From Bacillota bacterium (GTDB taxonomy: Bacteria; Bacillota; Clostridia; TANB77; CAG-465), in contig JAEYPQ010000038.1 of assembly GCA_023410645.1 (NCBI GenBank), positions 25,169 to 89,168 on the forward strand: 64,000 nt of DNA, in the 5' to 3' direction. The translations under genes and the position numbers were made by a program. Positions within the stretch are counted from its first letter, which is position 1; each line of letters opens with the position of its first letter. Shown here piece by piece: positions 47,140 through 56,369 of the stretch. Below the pieces are notes generated by a model. The model was not told where the DNA came from and did not search any database. It saw only the letters and a program-made list of their open reading frames with translations.

Positions 47140-47538
47140 ATGAAGAAAAAGATATTTTTAGGTTTAATTGTTGCTGTTGTTTTAACTGCAATGTCTTATA
47201 TCACTTTAATTGCATTAAATTTTAATGAAAAGACATTTATTAATTATGTGATTCTCACGGTAATTGTATGTGAAGTTCAATTTTTTCTTGATTATTCTAA
47301 ACCCATAGCTAATAAAAGAAATGTATTAAAGTCTTCATTAATATCTTTTATTATATCATCTGCTATTATATTGCTATTATATAGTATAGCGATTATTAGC
47401 AATATAAGTAAATATGAAGATGTTTATTTATATATTATAATAGTATTTGGATATATGAGTTTATTCAATTATATAGGGTATGGTTTAGAAAATAGCGACA
47501 AAACACTTTATGAAAAAATATTTTTTCATAAAAAATAA
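47140..47538 (+). CDS. Four-helix membrane protein of unknown function
   Basis: 132 aa from ATG 47140 (GGAGG upstream; the open frame starts at 47125). Four hydrophobic helices in a short protein, in the style of DUF3021-like small membrane proteins, but I cannot confirm the family. Compare the similar-sized membrane protein at 55023. Confidence 0.65.
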   Translation: MKKKIFLGLIVAVVLTAMSYITLIALNFNEKTFINYVILTVIVCEVQFFLDYSKPIANKRNVLKSSLISFIISSAIILLLYSIAIISNISKYEDVYLYIIIVFGYMSLFNYIGYGLENSDKTLYEKIFFHKK

Positions 47539-47559
47539 CATAATAATATTTAATAGCAA

Positions 47560-47588
47560 AAATGGTAGTCTTAAATAGACTACCATTT
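47560..47588. terminator. Bidirectional terminator
   Basis: AAATGGTAGTCT (47560-47571) and AGACTACCATTT (47577-47588), perfect 12-bp stem between convergent genes. Confidence 0.9.
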
Positions 47589-47612
47589 GTTTATTTTTTT
47601 AGTTAATTCAAA

Positions 47613-48326
47613 TTAAAGAATATATGTTAATTCCTTTAATGATTTAAACTCTTTTGTTACTTTGATATCTGAAGGTATAATAGCACCATTTGGATTAAAG
47701 AAATAAGTATCCATTCCAATATTGATACCACCCATAATATCGGTTGATAATGAATCTCCGACAATCATCATTTTGCTTATATCCTTGAATTTTATCACAT
47801 CCATAAGATTTTTAAAAAATTCTTTTCTTGGTTTACTAGTATAAAAATCTTCACCACAAAATACATAATCAAAATAGTGCAAAAGATTCGCTTTTTTTAA
47901 TTTAAGCTTTGCACTGAAACTTTCACTATTAGTCGCCACACATAAAAAATATTTACCATATAGATGTCTAAGTAGAGCTTCTGCATGTTCAATTACTTTA
48001 ACTGAATTTGAGAGATTTTTCGCATAAATAATATCTAATTCATAGGCAATGTCAAGATTTGTATCAAATGTATATATAAATCTTTGCGCTCTAACCCATT
48101 CTTTATGTTTACCTTTTAGTTTTATATCAGCTGGTACAACGATTTTACCGTTATCATATTCTTTCCAAAAATGAAATTCAAAATCTAAAAATTTATTTAG
48201 TATTTCTTCAGAATAGCTTATATTTTTTTCATCACATATGGCCTTTAATGCTCCTCTTTTGCATTCAATTTCATCAATAAGCGTATTATCAAGATCAAAT
48301 AAAATCACTTTATATGCTTTTGTCAT
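47613..48326 (-). CDS. HAD-family hydrolase (YjjG-like)
   Basis: 237 aa. HAD motifs: I FDLDNTLID, II VATNSES, III Lys in TSKPRKEFF, IV GDSLSTDIMGG. A helical cap follows motif I. The best fit is the YjjG-like nucleotidase group, but the substrate is uncertain. AAGGAGG precedes the ATG. Confidence 0.87.
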   Translation of the reverse strand: MTKAYKVILFDLDNTLIDEIECKRGALKAICDEKNISYSEEILNKFLDFEFHFWKEYDNGKIVVPADIKLKGKHKEWVRAQRFIYTFDTNLDIAYELDIIYAKNLSNSVKVIEHAEALLRHLYGKYFLCVATNSESFSAKLKLKKANLLHYFDYVFCGEDFYTSKPRKEFFKNLMDVIKFKDISKMMIVGDSLSTDIMGGINIGMDTYFFNPNGAIIPSDIKVTKEFKSLKELTYIL

Positions 48327-48405
48327 AGCTACCTCCTTAGTTAATCTTGGCCAATAAGTTATTATGTAAGAATTATAACATGGAATGTGTATTTTGACAA
48401 TATTT

Positions 48406-49551
48406 TTATTTTTTACCAGTTATATTTTTTATACTATCGTAAATAGCATCTATTAAATAATTCACATCTTCAATTGTATTCTCATATCCAAATGTAACTC
48501 TTAAAGATGATTTTGCCAAATCATTGCTAAGTCCAATTGCAATTAGTACATGTGATGCGTCCAAACTACCAGATGTACATGCACTACCGCTAGAAGCACA
48601 TATTCCCTTTAAATCTAGACTTAAAAGTAAAGAATCACCTTTTACACCTTTAAAAGAAAAATTTGCATTTCCAGGTAATCTATTTATTCTATCACCGTTA
48701 AATTTTACTTCAGGTACCCTTTCTTCTATTTTGGATATATAATAATCTCTTAATTTAGTAAGTTTCTCTATATTTTTATCTAACTCTTCATTTGCAATTT
48801 GAATAGCCCTTCCAAATCCAACAATACCTGCAACATTTTCTGTACCAGCTCTTTTATTTCTTTCTTGATGTCCACCATTTAATATTTTATCAAATTTTAT
48901 TCCTCTTTTAACATATAATGCTCCTACACCCTTAGGTCCGTAAATTTTATGAGCTGATATTGAAAGTAAATCCACATCAAGGTCTTTTATATCTATTTTA
49001 ATGTTTCCAAGAGCTTGTACAGCATCTGTATGAAAATATATATTATGTTTTTTTGCAATTTTAGATATTTCTTTTATTGGTTCTATTGTTCCAATTTCAT
49101 TATTTGCAAACATTATCGAAATTAATATAGTTTTATCTGTAATTGCATTTTCTAATTCATTTAAATCAATTATTCCATTTGAATTAACATTTAAATATGT
49201 TATTTCAAAGCCTTGATGTTCTAAAGTCTCACATGTTTCCATAACTGCTGGATGTTCAATTTTAGATGTTATTATATGATTACCTTTTTCTTTATTTGCA
49301 TATGCAATACCCTTTATAGCAGTATTATCACTTTCACTACCAGAACCGGTAAAATATATTTCTAGAGGATCACAATTTATGGCATCAGCAACTTTTTCTC
49401 TTGCATCTTCAATAGCCATTTTAGCTTTTTGCCCTATACTATATATAGATGATGGATTACCATATTCATTTTTTAGATATGGTAACATTGCCTCTAAAAC
49501 TTCTTCTTTTAAAGGCGTAGTAGCAGCATGATCAAAATATTTAATATCCAT
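48406..49551 (-). CDS. Cysteine desulfurase, NifS/IscS type
   Basis: 381 aa. PLP-dependent enzyme releasing sulfur from cysteine. Start FDHAATTPL, PLP Lys in SAHKIYGPKG and the catalytic Cys in SSGSACTSG. AAGGAGG upstream. Probably supplies MnmA and Fe-S assembly. An IscU partner is not next to it. Confidence 0.92.
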   Translation of the reverse strand: MDIKYFDHAATTPLKEEVLEAMLPYLKNEYGNPSSIYSIGQKAKMAIEDAREKVADAINCDPLEIYFTGSGSESDNTAIKGIAYANKEKGNHIITSKIEHPAVMETCETLEHQGFEITYLNVNSNGIIDLNELENAITDKTILISIMFANNEIGTIEPIKEISKIAKKHNIYFHTDAVQALGNIKIDIKDLDVDLLSISAHKIYGPKGVGALYVKRGIKFDKILNGGHQERNKRAGTENVAGIVGFGRAIQIANEELDKNIEKLTKLRDYYISKIEERVPEVKFNGDRINRLPGNANFSFKGVKGDSLLLSLDLKGICASSGSACTSGSLDASHVLIAIGLSNDLAKSSLRVTFGYENTIEDVNYLIDAIYDSIKNITGKK

Positions 49552-49584
49552 TATATAATCCCCTCCTTATTAAATTTATTTTTA

Positions 49585-50472
49585 TTAGAATATTGAAGTT
49601 ATAAGTTCAATCAATATTCCAGAAATTGCTCCAATTGAATACATAAGAGCAGCAATTTTTATATTTTCCTTCTTATCTTTATTAACCTTAAATAGTACTA
49701 CAAGTCCAATTCCAGCGCCAGCACTCAAACCTGCTATAATTGAAGCAAATGAGATATTTCCAGCTAAGTATAATTCAGTAAGTAATACTGATGATGCGCA
49801 GTTTGGAATCATTCCTACAAGTGATACTATTAATGGTTGGAATATACTACCTGTTAGAAGTAAAGATGAAAGTCTTTCTTCTCCAATTAAATATATTATT
49901 ATATTTAGTATAAAGCTAAAAACTGTTACATATATGAATATATTTATTGTATGCTTTATTGCTGATCTGAAAATCCCATGTTCTTCACAATCACAATCAG
50001 AACACATTTCATGAATATGTTCATCAATTTCTTTTTCGTCTTCTTCTACTGAGTGTACATGGTGTTCTTTCTTCTCTATATTTTTCTTAACAAGAATATC
50101 AATTATTGTTGCAGCTATAATAGCTATTAAAAGTTTTACAGCTAAAATCTTTAATATATCTGGTATACTTCCAGGGTTTGCAAGTAATATTGGTATTGCT
50201 TCATCTGAAGTTGCAAGAAAAACTGCCATAAGAGTTCCTAAAGTTATAACTCTACCAGCATATAAATTTGAAGCTGTTACTGAAAATCCACATTGTGGTA
50301 TACATCCAAGTAATGCTCCAACTATATTCCCAAATCTACCTGATCTTTTTAGCATGTCCTTTATCTTATGAGATTTTGCATGCTCAATGTATTCTATTAT
50401 TATATATGAAATCAATAAAAATGGTAACATTTTTATCGAATCAATTAGTGTATCTAAAACTATATCTATCAT
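49585..50472 (-). CDS. Putative manganese (or metalloid) efflux membrane protein
   Basis: 295 aa. Two repeated halves of membrane helices with matching motifs GCIPQCGFSV and GMIPNCASSV, joined by a His/Cys-rich cytoplasmic loop (HHVHS, HIHEMCSDCDCEEHG). Family members are annotated as putative manganese transporters or arsenic efflux proteins. No manganese riboswitch is recognisable in the short leader. AGGAGG precedes the ATG. Confidence 0.78.
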   Translation of the reverse strand: MIDIVLDTLIDSIKMLPFLLISYIIIEYIEHAKSHKIKDMLKRSGRFGNIVGALLGCIPQCGFSVTASNLYAGRVITLGTLMAVFLATSDEAIPILLANPGSIPDILKILAVKLLIAIIAATIIDILVKKNIEKKEHHVHSVEEDEKEIDEHIHEMCSDCDCEEHGIFRSAIKHTINIFIYVTVFSFILNIIIYLIGEERLSSLLLTGSIFQPLIVSLVGMIPNCASSVLLTELYLAGNISFASIIAGLSAGAGIGLVVLFKVNKDKKENIKIAALMYSIGAISGILIELITSIF

Positions 50473-50566
50473 TTCTACCTCCTAGAATTTATGCAAATTT
50501 AATTATACTATATAATAAAAATAATGTCAACAATAGTGAAAAAATATAGTAAAAATTTACATAAAA

Positions 50567-50593
50567 AGTGTCCATCTATTTTTAAGATGGACA
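50567..50593 (-). terminator. Terminator of the 40-aa membrane peptide gene
   Basis: AGTGTCCATCT pairs with AGATGGACACT; on the - strand a T run follows. Confidence 0.85.
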
Positions 50594-50602
50594 CTAAGAT
50601 TT

Positions 50603-50725
50603 TCACTTGGGACACTTATATGTCTTTTCATCATTTGCTAATTTAATAAGAAATATGATCTGACAGATAATTAGACCAGGTATTGATATAATTATATAAC
50701 CAATACTCCGCAAAATCTTTAACAT
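50603..50725 (-). CDS. 40-residue single-helix membrane peptide
   Basis: Short - strand gene: ATG at 50725, TGA at 50603-50605. AAAAGGAGG lies eight bases upstream and a perfect terminator follows the stop. The peptide (MLKILRSIGYIIISIPGL...) has a central hydrophobic helix and ends in KCPK. The signals around it make it credible despite its length. Function unknown. Confidence 0.65.
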   Translation of the reverse strand: MLKILRSIGYIIISIPGLIICQIIFLIKLANDEKTYKCPK

Positions 50726-50825
50726 AAACAATCCTCCTTTTCATTAAAATAATTATTTTCATGTAAACTAGTAATAAAATATATATTATTATATCACTTT
50801 TATATAAAAAGTCAAATAATAAGAC

Positions 50826-51053
50826 TTATTGGTTATTATTAGTATTTTCTTGACTATCATCAGTTGAATTTTCATTATTTTTGTCTTCTTTATTAAAGTC
50901 TTTATTTGGTGGTGTAAAGTTAGTATTTTTATCTAAATTTTTAAATTGTTCTGGCCTTTTACCAATTTCTGATTTATACTTAAAAGCTAAAAATCCAGTT
51001 ATTAAATTTGATATTAAAAGTAAAATTATAATAATATTTTTTAATTTCTTCAT
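50826..51053 (-). CDS. Small secreted or membrane-anchored Asn/Asp-rich protein
   Basis: 75 aa. Basic start, hydrophobic helix (residues ~6-24), then a low-complexity hydrophilic tail rich in Asn, Asp, Lys and Glu. AAGGAGAG precedes the ATG. No family recognised. Confidence 0.6.
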   Translation of the reverse strand: MKKLKNIIIILLLISNLITGFLAFKYKSEIGKRPEQFKNLDKNTNFTPPNKDFNKEDKNNENSTDDSQENTNNNQ

Positions 51054-51137
51054 ATATTACTCTCCTTAATTATAAATTATACTGAATAATATTTACTAAT
51101 TATTTATTATATACTGAATTTCACAATAATTTCACAA

Positions 51138-51166
51138 CAAAAAAATGTAGATACTAAATATCTACA
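51138..51166 (-). terminator. Terminator
   Basis: TGTAGATA/TATCTACA stem followed by a T run on the - strand. Confidence 0.8.
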
Positions 51167-51186
51167 CTTAATACAAAATATTAAAT

Positions 51187-51486
51187 TTAGGTTTCTTCTT
51201 TTTCTCCGGTTGCAGTAAACTTTCCTTTGTTGGTATTTATATTTGCTTCCAGTTTATTTTCAAGTATAGTACAGTCCATATCATAGGTTATCTTTCCTAC
51301 AATTGACTCTATTTCGCCATTAAATTTTCCAACATTTTCTTCTAATTTTCCATCTGCCCTTATAAACTCATTTCCATCAAAGCTTATAGTACAAGCAATA
51401 TCATCACCTCTAGTAGTTATAAAAGCATTTCCTTCTTTAACTCCAAGTAAAGTATTTACTTGAATATTATAATTTCCATCTATCAT
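51187..51486 (-). CDS. Small beta-rich hypothetical protein
   Basis: 99 aa. Repeating beta-strand pattern (DGNYNIQVNTLLGVKEG, GKFNGEI, GKFTATG) that resembles small clostridial beta-barrel proteins of unknown role. No signal peptide. GAGGGTG precedes the ATG. Confidence 0.65.
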   Translation of the reverse strand: MIDGNYNIQVNTLLGVKEGNAFITTRGDDIACTISFDGNEFIRADGKLEENVGKFNGEIESIVGKITYDMDCTILENKLEANINTNKGKFTATGEKEET

Positions 51487-51544
51487 AAATTCACCCTCTC
51501 ATTTCCTAATACAATATATATATTAACAAACAAGCTATTTTATG

Positions 51545-52222
51545 CTAAATTTTATCTATTACACTCATTATAATATTATCTAGTTTTTCTGTTGCAATAT
51601 TTAAAAATTCTCTAAATTCAATATTATCAGCAGTATCAGATATTGCTCTTATTGCACAATAAGGAATATTATTTAAATTGCATACATGACAAATACTCGC
51701 ACTTTCCATATCAACGGCAATTATATCGTCAAAATTTTCTTTAAGATAATCTTTATCCTCTTTTTCACTTAAGAACTTATCTGATGAAGCAATAACACCA
51801 GTAACTACATTTTCTTTTTCTTCAAGTAAGTCAAATACAATACTAGATATTTTTTCATCACATTTCATATATACTGTATCAAGACCAAATACATAACCTA
51901 TATCATATCCTAAGGCGGTTGTGTCAAAATCAAATTCAACAGTAGAACTTGATACTGCAATTCCTCCAATGTTTAACTTATCTGATATTGCTCCAGCAAC
52001 ACCAATATTAATAATTGACTTAGGATTAAATTTTAAAATCATTGTTTGAGTACAAACAGAAGCATTAACTTTTCCTTCAAAACATTTTGCTAATACAACA
52101 TCAACATTTTTTAATTTTCCTGTATAAAAACTCATGTTCGATATAGTCTTTTCTTTTACACCTGTCATTTTATTTTTAATGCTTTCTATTTCAGAATCCA
52201 TTGCCCCTATTATTCCAATCAT
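51545..52222 (-). CDS. mtnN: 5'-methylthioadenosine/S-adenosylhomocysteine nucleosidase
   Basis: 225 aa from ATG 52222 (MIGIIGAMDSEIE) with AAGGTGG upstream; the open frame starts at 52243. VDMESASICHVC and the catalytic Asp in AISDTAD are intact. Recycles by-products of SAM use. It follows the epimerase-glycosylase gene by 32 bases. Confidence 0.93.
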   Translation of the reverse strand: MIGIIGAMDSEIESIKNKMTGVKEKTISNMSFYTGKLKNVDVVLAKCFEGKVNASVCTQTMILKFNPKSIINIGVAGAISDKLNIGGIAVSSSTVEFDFDTTALGYDIGYVFGLDTVYMKCDEKISSIVFDLLEEKENVVTGVIASSDKFLSEKEDKDYLKENFDDIIAVDMESASICHVCNLNNIPYCAIRAISDTADNIEFREFLNIATEKLDNIIMSVIDKI

Positions 52223-52254
52223 AATATCCACCTTCTCTTTCATAATTTTCTACT

Positions 52255-53664
52255 CTAATTTCTTATATATTCCTTTTCTTGCTTACTCATTTTTTCACAA
52301 GCATAACTAAGTAATATACTTGGTAATTTTTTATCTTTATTTTTTTTATATAAATATTCCACTAATATCTTAGGTTCTTTTTTATATATTTCCCTTAACA
52401 CCCATCCGGTAGCTTTCTGATACAAATGATAATTTTCATAAAGTACTATATCACATATTTTTAGTGGCACTTCAATATCTGGACTTTGTTTTACAATTGT
52501 AAGTAAAGAAACTATTCCAATTCTTTTTGTCCATAAAACATCACTACTTATATATTTATTTATTAGTATTTCTTTTTGTTCTTTTTTGTCTAATAATAAC
52601 AAATAATATGCTAAAACATTAGGTCCAAACTCATCTGTTAAATCCCAATTATTTATATATTTAATATTTGTATCAGCAAATTCAATTAATTTTTCTAATT
52701 CAGTTTTATCTTCCTTTATTCTTTTTATCATATTAGATAAGCAAAAAATAGCAAATCTTCTGTAATCGTGATATTTTGAACAAATAAATTCAGATAAAAT
52801 ATTTGTATTTAAAAATTTATACCATTTTCTTGCACATTCTCTTGTTTTAGGTGCACCAATACCAATTAAAATATCATTTTCCCCATATCCACCTGGTACA
52901 ATTTGAAGTATATTTTTTTCAAATTCAACATTTGAAGTTTTCCCAATACTCTCAAAACTATTTAAAACAACTAACTCCATTATTTTATTACTAATTTCAC
53001 TATCATCACAAGAAGTAATGTAACTACCAACAACAAACTCTGTACAACCATATCTAAGTGGTTCTACAATTGTTTCAAAATTAATTCCACCATCAATTTG
53101 AATCCTTTTATTATATAATTCTACTGCTTCTTTTACTTTAATTGCAGAATCTTTTATAAATTTTTGACCACCATAACCAGGTTCAACGCTCATTACAAGT
53201 AATAAATCAAATTTATCTTTATAATTTTCTAAAACCTTAACTTTTGTATTTGGTTTAATTGAAACACCAATAGATAAATCTCTTCCAAAATTACTAGCTA
53301 ATTCACTCTTTTTATTATTTAGATGATTAATTACAGAATCAAAATTTTCAATTTCTTGATGTATTGTGATATTATCTGCTCCATAATCTATTGCTCTATC
53401 AATATATCCATCTCCAATAGGATCTTTAACCATAAGATGAACATCCGCATATATTCCAAACTCTTTTGCAAGTTTAATATATTCTAAATTTACACCAATA
53501 TTAGGTACAAACTTTCCATCCATTACATCAAAATGAATTTTTATATCTAATTTATCTTCCACTTTTAAATTTTTATCTATACCGTCTTTAATATCTTTAA
53601 TTTTAGTTAAAAAATTATTAATATCTTTTACATTTAATATTGATATCGAAATACATTTGTTCAA
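52255..53664 (-). CDS. Fusion: ribulose-phosphate 3-epimerase + AlkD-type DNA alkylation repeat domain
   Basis: 469 aa from a TTG start with GGGGTGA upstream. Residues 1 to ~235 are a Rpe barrel with its metal/catalytic residues: H44, D46, M48 in IHFDVMDG, H76 in DVHLMV, D191 in DGGI, and the SVEPGYGGQKF loop. Residues ~245-469 are HEAT-like helices of an AlkD-type alkylpurine DNA glycosylase, and equivalents of the Bacillus cereus AlkD active-site residues are all present: W340 and D344 (NWDLTD), R381 (WTKRIGI), W421 (KATGWVLRE). The frame is continuous. It sits just after rsgA, the usual place of plain rpe in Firmicutes, and 15 bases from it. Confidence 0.9.
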   Translation of the reverse strand: MNKCISISILNVKDINNFLTKIKDIKDGIDKNLKVEDKLDIKIHFDVMDGKFVPNIGVNLEYIKLAKEFGIYADVHLMVKDPIGDGYIDRAIDYGADNITIHQEIENFDSVINHLNNKKSELASNFGRDLSIGVSIKPNTKVKVLENYKDKFDLLLVMSVEPGYGGQKFIKDSAIKVKEAVELYNKRIQIDGGINFETIVEPLRYGCTEFVVGSYITSCDDSEISNKIMELVVLNSFESIGKTSNVEFEKNILQIVPGGYGENDILIGIGAPKTRECARKWYKFLNTNILSEFICSKYHDYRRFAIFCLSNMIKRIKEDKTELEKLIEFADTNIKYINNWDLTDEFGPNVLAYYLLLLDKKEQKEILINKYISSDVLWTKRIGIVSLLTIVKQSPDIEVPLKICDIVLYENYHLYQKATGWVLREIYKKEPKILVEYLYKKNKDKKLPSILLSYACEKMSKQEKEYIRN

Positions 53665-53679
53665 AATATCACCCCTATA

Positions 53680-54594
53680 TTATTTGTACTTTCTATCTTC
53701 CTTTTCTTTTATCTTTTCATATATATATACATATCTTTCATACCTTTGTTTATCTATTTTTCCATCTTCAACAGCCATTTTTACCGCGCAAACAGACATA
53801 TCTTCTTTTATATGGTTACAATCTGCATAATCACAATTGCAATTAGAGAATTCAGAATAATAATCTTTAATAGTTTTTGATTCTATATCATATAACTCAT
53901 AACTTGAAAAACCAGGTGTATCTAATATGTATGTATCTTTTCTCAATTTATATAACTTAACATACTTAGTAGTATGTCTTCCTTTATTATTTTTTTCACT
54001 AACAGAGTTTATTTCGATTTTTCCTTTTTCCGGTATTAGGATTTGAGTTATACTTGATTTACCAACGCCAGAATTTCCTGAAAAAGCAGATATTTTACCT
54101 TCAAGTAATATATCTAGTTCCTCCATTCCAACTTTCTTTTTTGCACTAGTATATACTATTTTAACACCAAGATTTAAATATACTTTTTCTATATATTTAA
54201 TATTTTGCTTTACTTCCTCGTTTTCACTTTCTAGATCAATTTTATTTATACAAATTATTGGAGTGATATTTTTTGATTTACACAAAATGATTTGTTTATC
54301 GAGGAGAATATAATCAGGAGATGGATTTGAAATAGAGACAACTATAACTAAATTATCAATATTTGCTACAGGTGGCCTTATTAATTCATTTTTTCTATCT
54401 TGTATATTAACAATTACATTTTTGTCATACATCTCTTCTATTTCTACAATATCGCCAACTAAAATATTATTTTTTTTCTTAATATTTCCTTTTACAGTTG
54501 CTTCTAAAATGTTCTCATCATTACTCATATCTCTTACAATGTATTTATCAAGTAAAATCTCTATTATTCTTGCTACTAACTTTTCTTTTGCCAT
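53680..54594 (-). CDS. rsgA: Ribosome small subunit-dependent GTPase A
   Basis: 304 aa. Circularly permuted GTPase: OB domain first, then G4 NKIDLES before G1 GNSGVGKSS and G3 DTPGFSS. A C-terminal zinc module follows (CNCDYADCNH, CAV). Acts in 30S maturation. AAGGAG precedes the ATG. Operon with the downstream epimerase fusion gene. Confidence 0.95.
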   Translation of the reverse strand: MAKEKLVARIIEILLDKYIVRDMSNDENILEATVKGNIKKKNNILVGDIVEIEEMYDKNVIVNIQDRKNELIRPPVANIDNLVIVVSISNPSPDYILLDKQIILCKSKNITPIICINKIDLESENEEVKQNIKYIEKVYLNLGVKIVYTSAKKKVGMEELDILLEGKISAFSGNSGVGKSSITQILIPEKGKIEINSVSEKNNKGRHTTKYVKLYKLRKDTYILDTPGFSSYELYDIESKTIKDYYSEFSNCNCDYADCNHIKEDMSVCAVKMAVEDGKIDKQRYERYVYIYEKIKEKEDRKYK

Positions 54595-54680
54595 ATTTTC
54601 TACTCCTTATGTACAAATTTAGTATATCATTTATTTTTAAATATATCAAGAAAATAATATTTAATTTTTGATTTTTTCAC

Positions 54681-54709
54681 TTGACATCCCATACTTATTA
54701 GTGTATAAT
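54681..54709 (+). promoter_or_regulatory. Promoter of tRNA-Met
   Basis: TTGACA (54681-54686), 17-bp spacer, TATAAT (54704-54709): full consensus. Confidence 0.9.
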
Positions 54710-54736
54710 AATATACGTTAAAGACACCAAAATGAT

Positions 54737-54813
54737 GGCGGCATAGCTTAGTTGGCTAGAGCGTTCGGTTCATACCCGAAAGGTCACAGGTTCGACTCCC
54801 GTTGCCGCTACCA
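54737..54813 (+). tRNA. tRNA-Met (CAT), elongator type, CCA encoded
   Basis: Acceptor GGCGGCA (54737-54743) pairs with TGCCGCT (54803-54809), with a G-U first pair. D arm, anticodon stem TTCGG/CCGAA with loop TTCATAC, T loop TTCGACT, and encoded ACCA end. The anticodon stem lacks the three G-C pairs of initiator tRNA, and the sequence resembles Firmicute elongator tRNA-Met. A tRNA-Ile with modified CAT is less likely. Confidence 0.95.
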
Positions 54814-54937
54814 TAAATGAATTTACATACAAAAATGTATATTTCATTTAATTTTATTTTTTAACACACATTCAAGGCTGTTTAAGTCTTGATTTTTTTG
54901 CGCGTATAAACATGTATAAATATGTGTGATACTCCAA

Positions 54938-54966
54938 TTGATATTATTTACATAATATGCTATAAT
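54938..54966 (+). promoter_or_regulatory. Promoter
   Basis: TTGATA (54938-54943), 17-bp spacer, TATAAT (54961-54966), for the gene at 55023. Confidence 0.8.
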
Positions 54967-55022
54967 ATCTTTATATTTAATTTATTGAGTCAATATTATA
55001 ATTTTATTATTGGAGGTAAAAT

Positions 55023-55406
55023 ATGAAATCAATCAAAGGAATTACTCTAAAGAAAATTGTTATAATGGCTGCTTCTTCACTTTTTGTAAACTATGCAACT
55101 ATTTTAATAATATTACCATACGTAGGACTTCCAATTAATACCAAGATTTTCATAACAGTAATATCATCTATTTATTGTACAATTAATTTTATTTTGTTCG
55201 ATAATGAAAATGTAAAGACTCTAATTATACCATATTTGATTGTACTGGCTTTATACATAACTGCACTATTAATAGCATTAATTTTACTATCTTATACCAT
55301 TTTACTTAGATTCTACTTTAATCTATTTATTATTTTTCCAACACTAATTCTTTCATATTTTTTTCTAAGTGGTTATTTAGGAATGAAATTTAGAAATAAT
55401 AATTAA
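55023..55406 (+). CDS. Small multi-helix membrane protein
   Basis: 127 aa with four hydrophobic helices, GGAGG upstream, its own promoter and a perfect terminator. Not recognised. It may be a GtrA-like or flippase-like small membrane protein, but nothing specific supports this. Confidence 0.65.
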   Translation: MKSIKGITLKKIVIMAASSLFVNYATILIILPYVGLPINTKIFITVISSIYCTINFILFDNENVKTLIIPYLIVLALYITALLIALILLSYTILLRFYFNLFIIFPTLILSYFFLSGYLGMKFRNNN

Positions 55407-55407
55407 T

Positions 55408-55456
55408 AAAATTAGGGTATTCAAATGTTAATTTAATTTGAATACCCTAATTTTAT
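55408..55456 (+). terminator. Terminator
   Basis: AAAATTAGGGTATTCAAAT (55408-55426) pairs perfectly with 55436-55454. Confidence 0.9.
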
Positions 55457-55637
55457 TTGTTTTTATAATACAAGGATTATTTAATTTAAACTTTATTAGA
55501 ATTGAAAGTAATTATTAAAATGTTATACAATATTTAGAAAAACTCACAATACAGTTATTAAAAATATCCTTACATTACGCATATATTTCCTAAATGCAGC
55601 AATATAAGTACTATTTACATATTAAATTTCTTGTATT

Positions 55638-56279
55638 TTATTTAACTGATATTTTATTTCCATTTATTAATAAATAATAATCTTCTGCAGTGTCTTTTAA
55701 CGCAGTATAATAATAATACGTTGTATATCCATTTTCTTCTATTATTTCTACATATTCAAATTTTGTATTATAACTATCTGTAACTGACATATCTACTATT
55801 TCGTCATCTCTTTTTGAATAACTAACAATTATAAATTTAGTTTTTTCATCATCACTTATAGTAGTAGTAACTGCATATGGTGCATCATAAATGGAATAAA
55901 GTCTTAGTTTTGAGTTCCTTGGATTTGCAACAAGCCATTTATCATTTTCCTTCTTAAAAAAAGCAATTGATATAGCTTTTGAATCATAATCATATATTAC
56001 AATTCCATAATCCTTTTTTTCAATTATCTTTACAATTTCTTTTTTTGGGCAACTATAATTAAATGATTGTTGAATTGTATCAAATTTAATCCAGATCCTT
56101 TCAAACGGTGTTCCAATATAAATATATATTAAAAGCACACTAAAAAAAATCATTGATATTATTAATGCTATCTTTAATTTAAGTTTCTTTAATTTTATTT
56201 TAATTAAACTTAAAATAAATATATTAAATATTAAATATATTATAATTACAATTATCCTTAACAAATCATAAGTCATCAT
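55638..56279 (-). CDS. Hypothetical membrane-anchored protein
   Basis: 213 aa. Two N-terminal helices (residues ~5-27 and ~36-55) and a soluble C-terminal domain with a beta-rich pattern (KDYGIVIYDYDSKAISIAFF). AAAGGAGG precedes the ATG. Family not recognised. Confidence 0.65.
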   Translation of the reverse strand: MMTYDLLRIIVIIIYLIFNIFILSLIKIKLKKLKLKIALIISMIFFSVLLIYIYIGTPFERIWIKFDTIQQSFNYSCPKKEIVKIIEKKDYGIVIYDYDSKAISIAFFKKENDKWLVANPRNSKLRLYSIYDAPYAVTTTISDDEKTKFIIVSYSKRDDEIVDMSVTDSYNTKFEYVEIIEENGYTTYYYYTALKDTAEDYYLLINGNKISVK

Positions 56280-56369
56280 AAAACTCCTCCTTTATACGAA
56301 ATTGAATGAAAATATATTTTATAATCTAATTATTGTTAAGAGATACCTCATAATCAATATCTTCTACAT

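Noticed and set aside
50473..50566. Manganese (yybP-ykoY) riboswitch before the putative Mn transporter
   Set aside because: The leader is short and A/T-rich, without the conserved stem-loop motifs.
54814..55022. Second tRNA after tRNA-Met
   Set aside because: No cloverleaf or T-loop motif; only a promoter for the next gene is visible.
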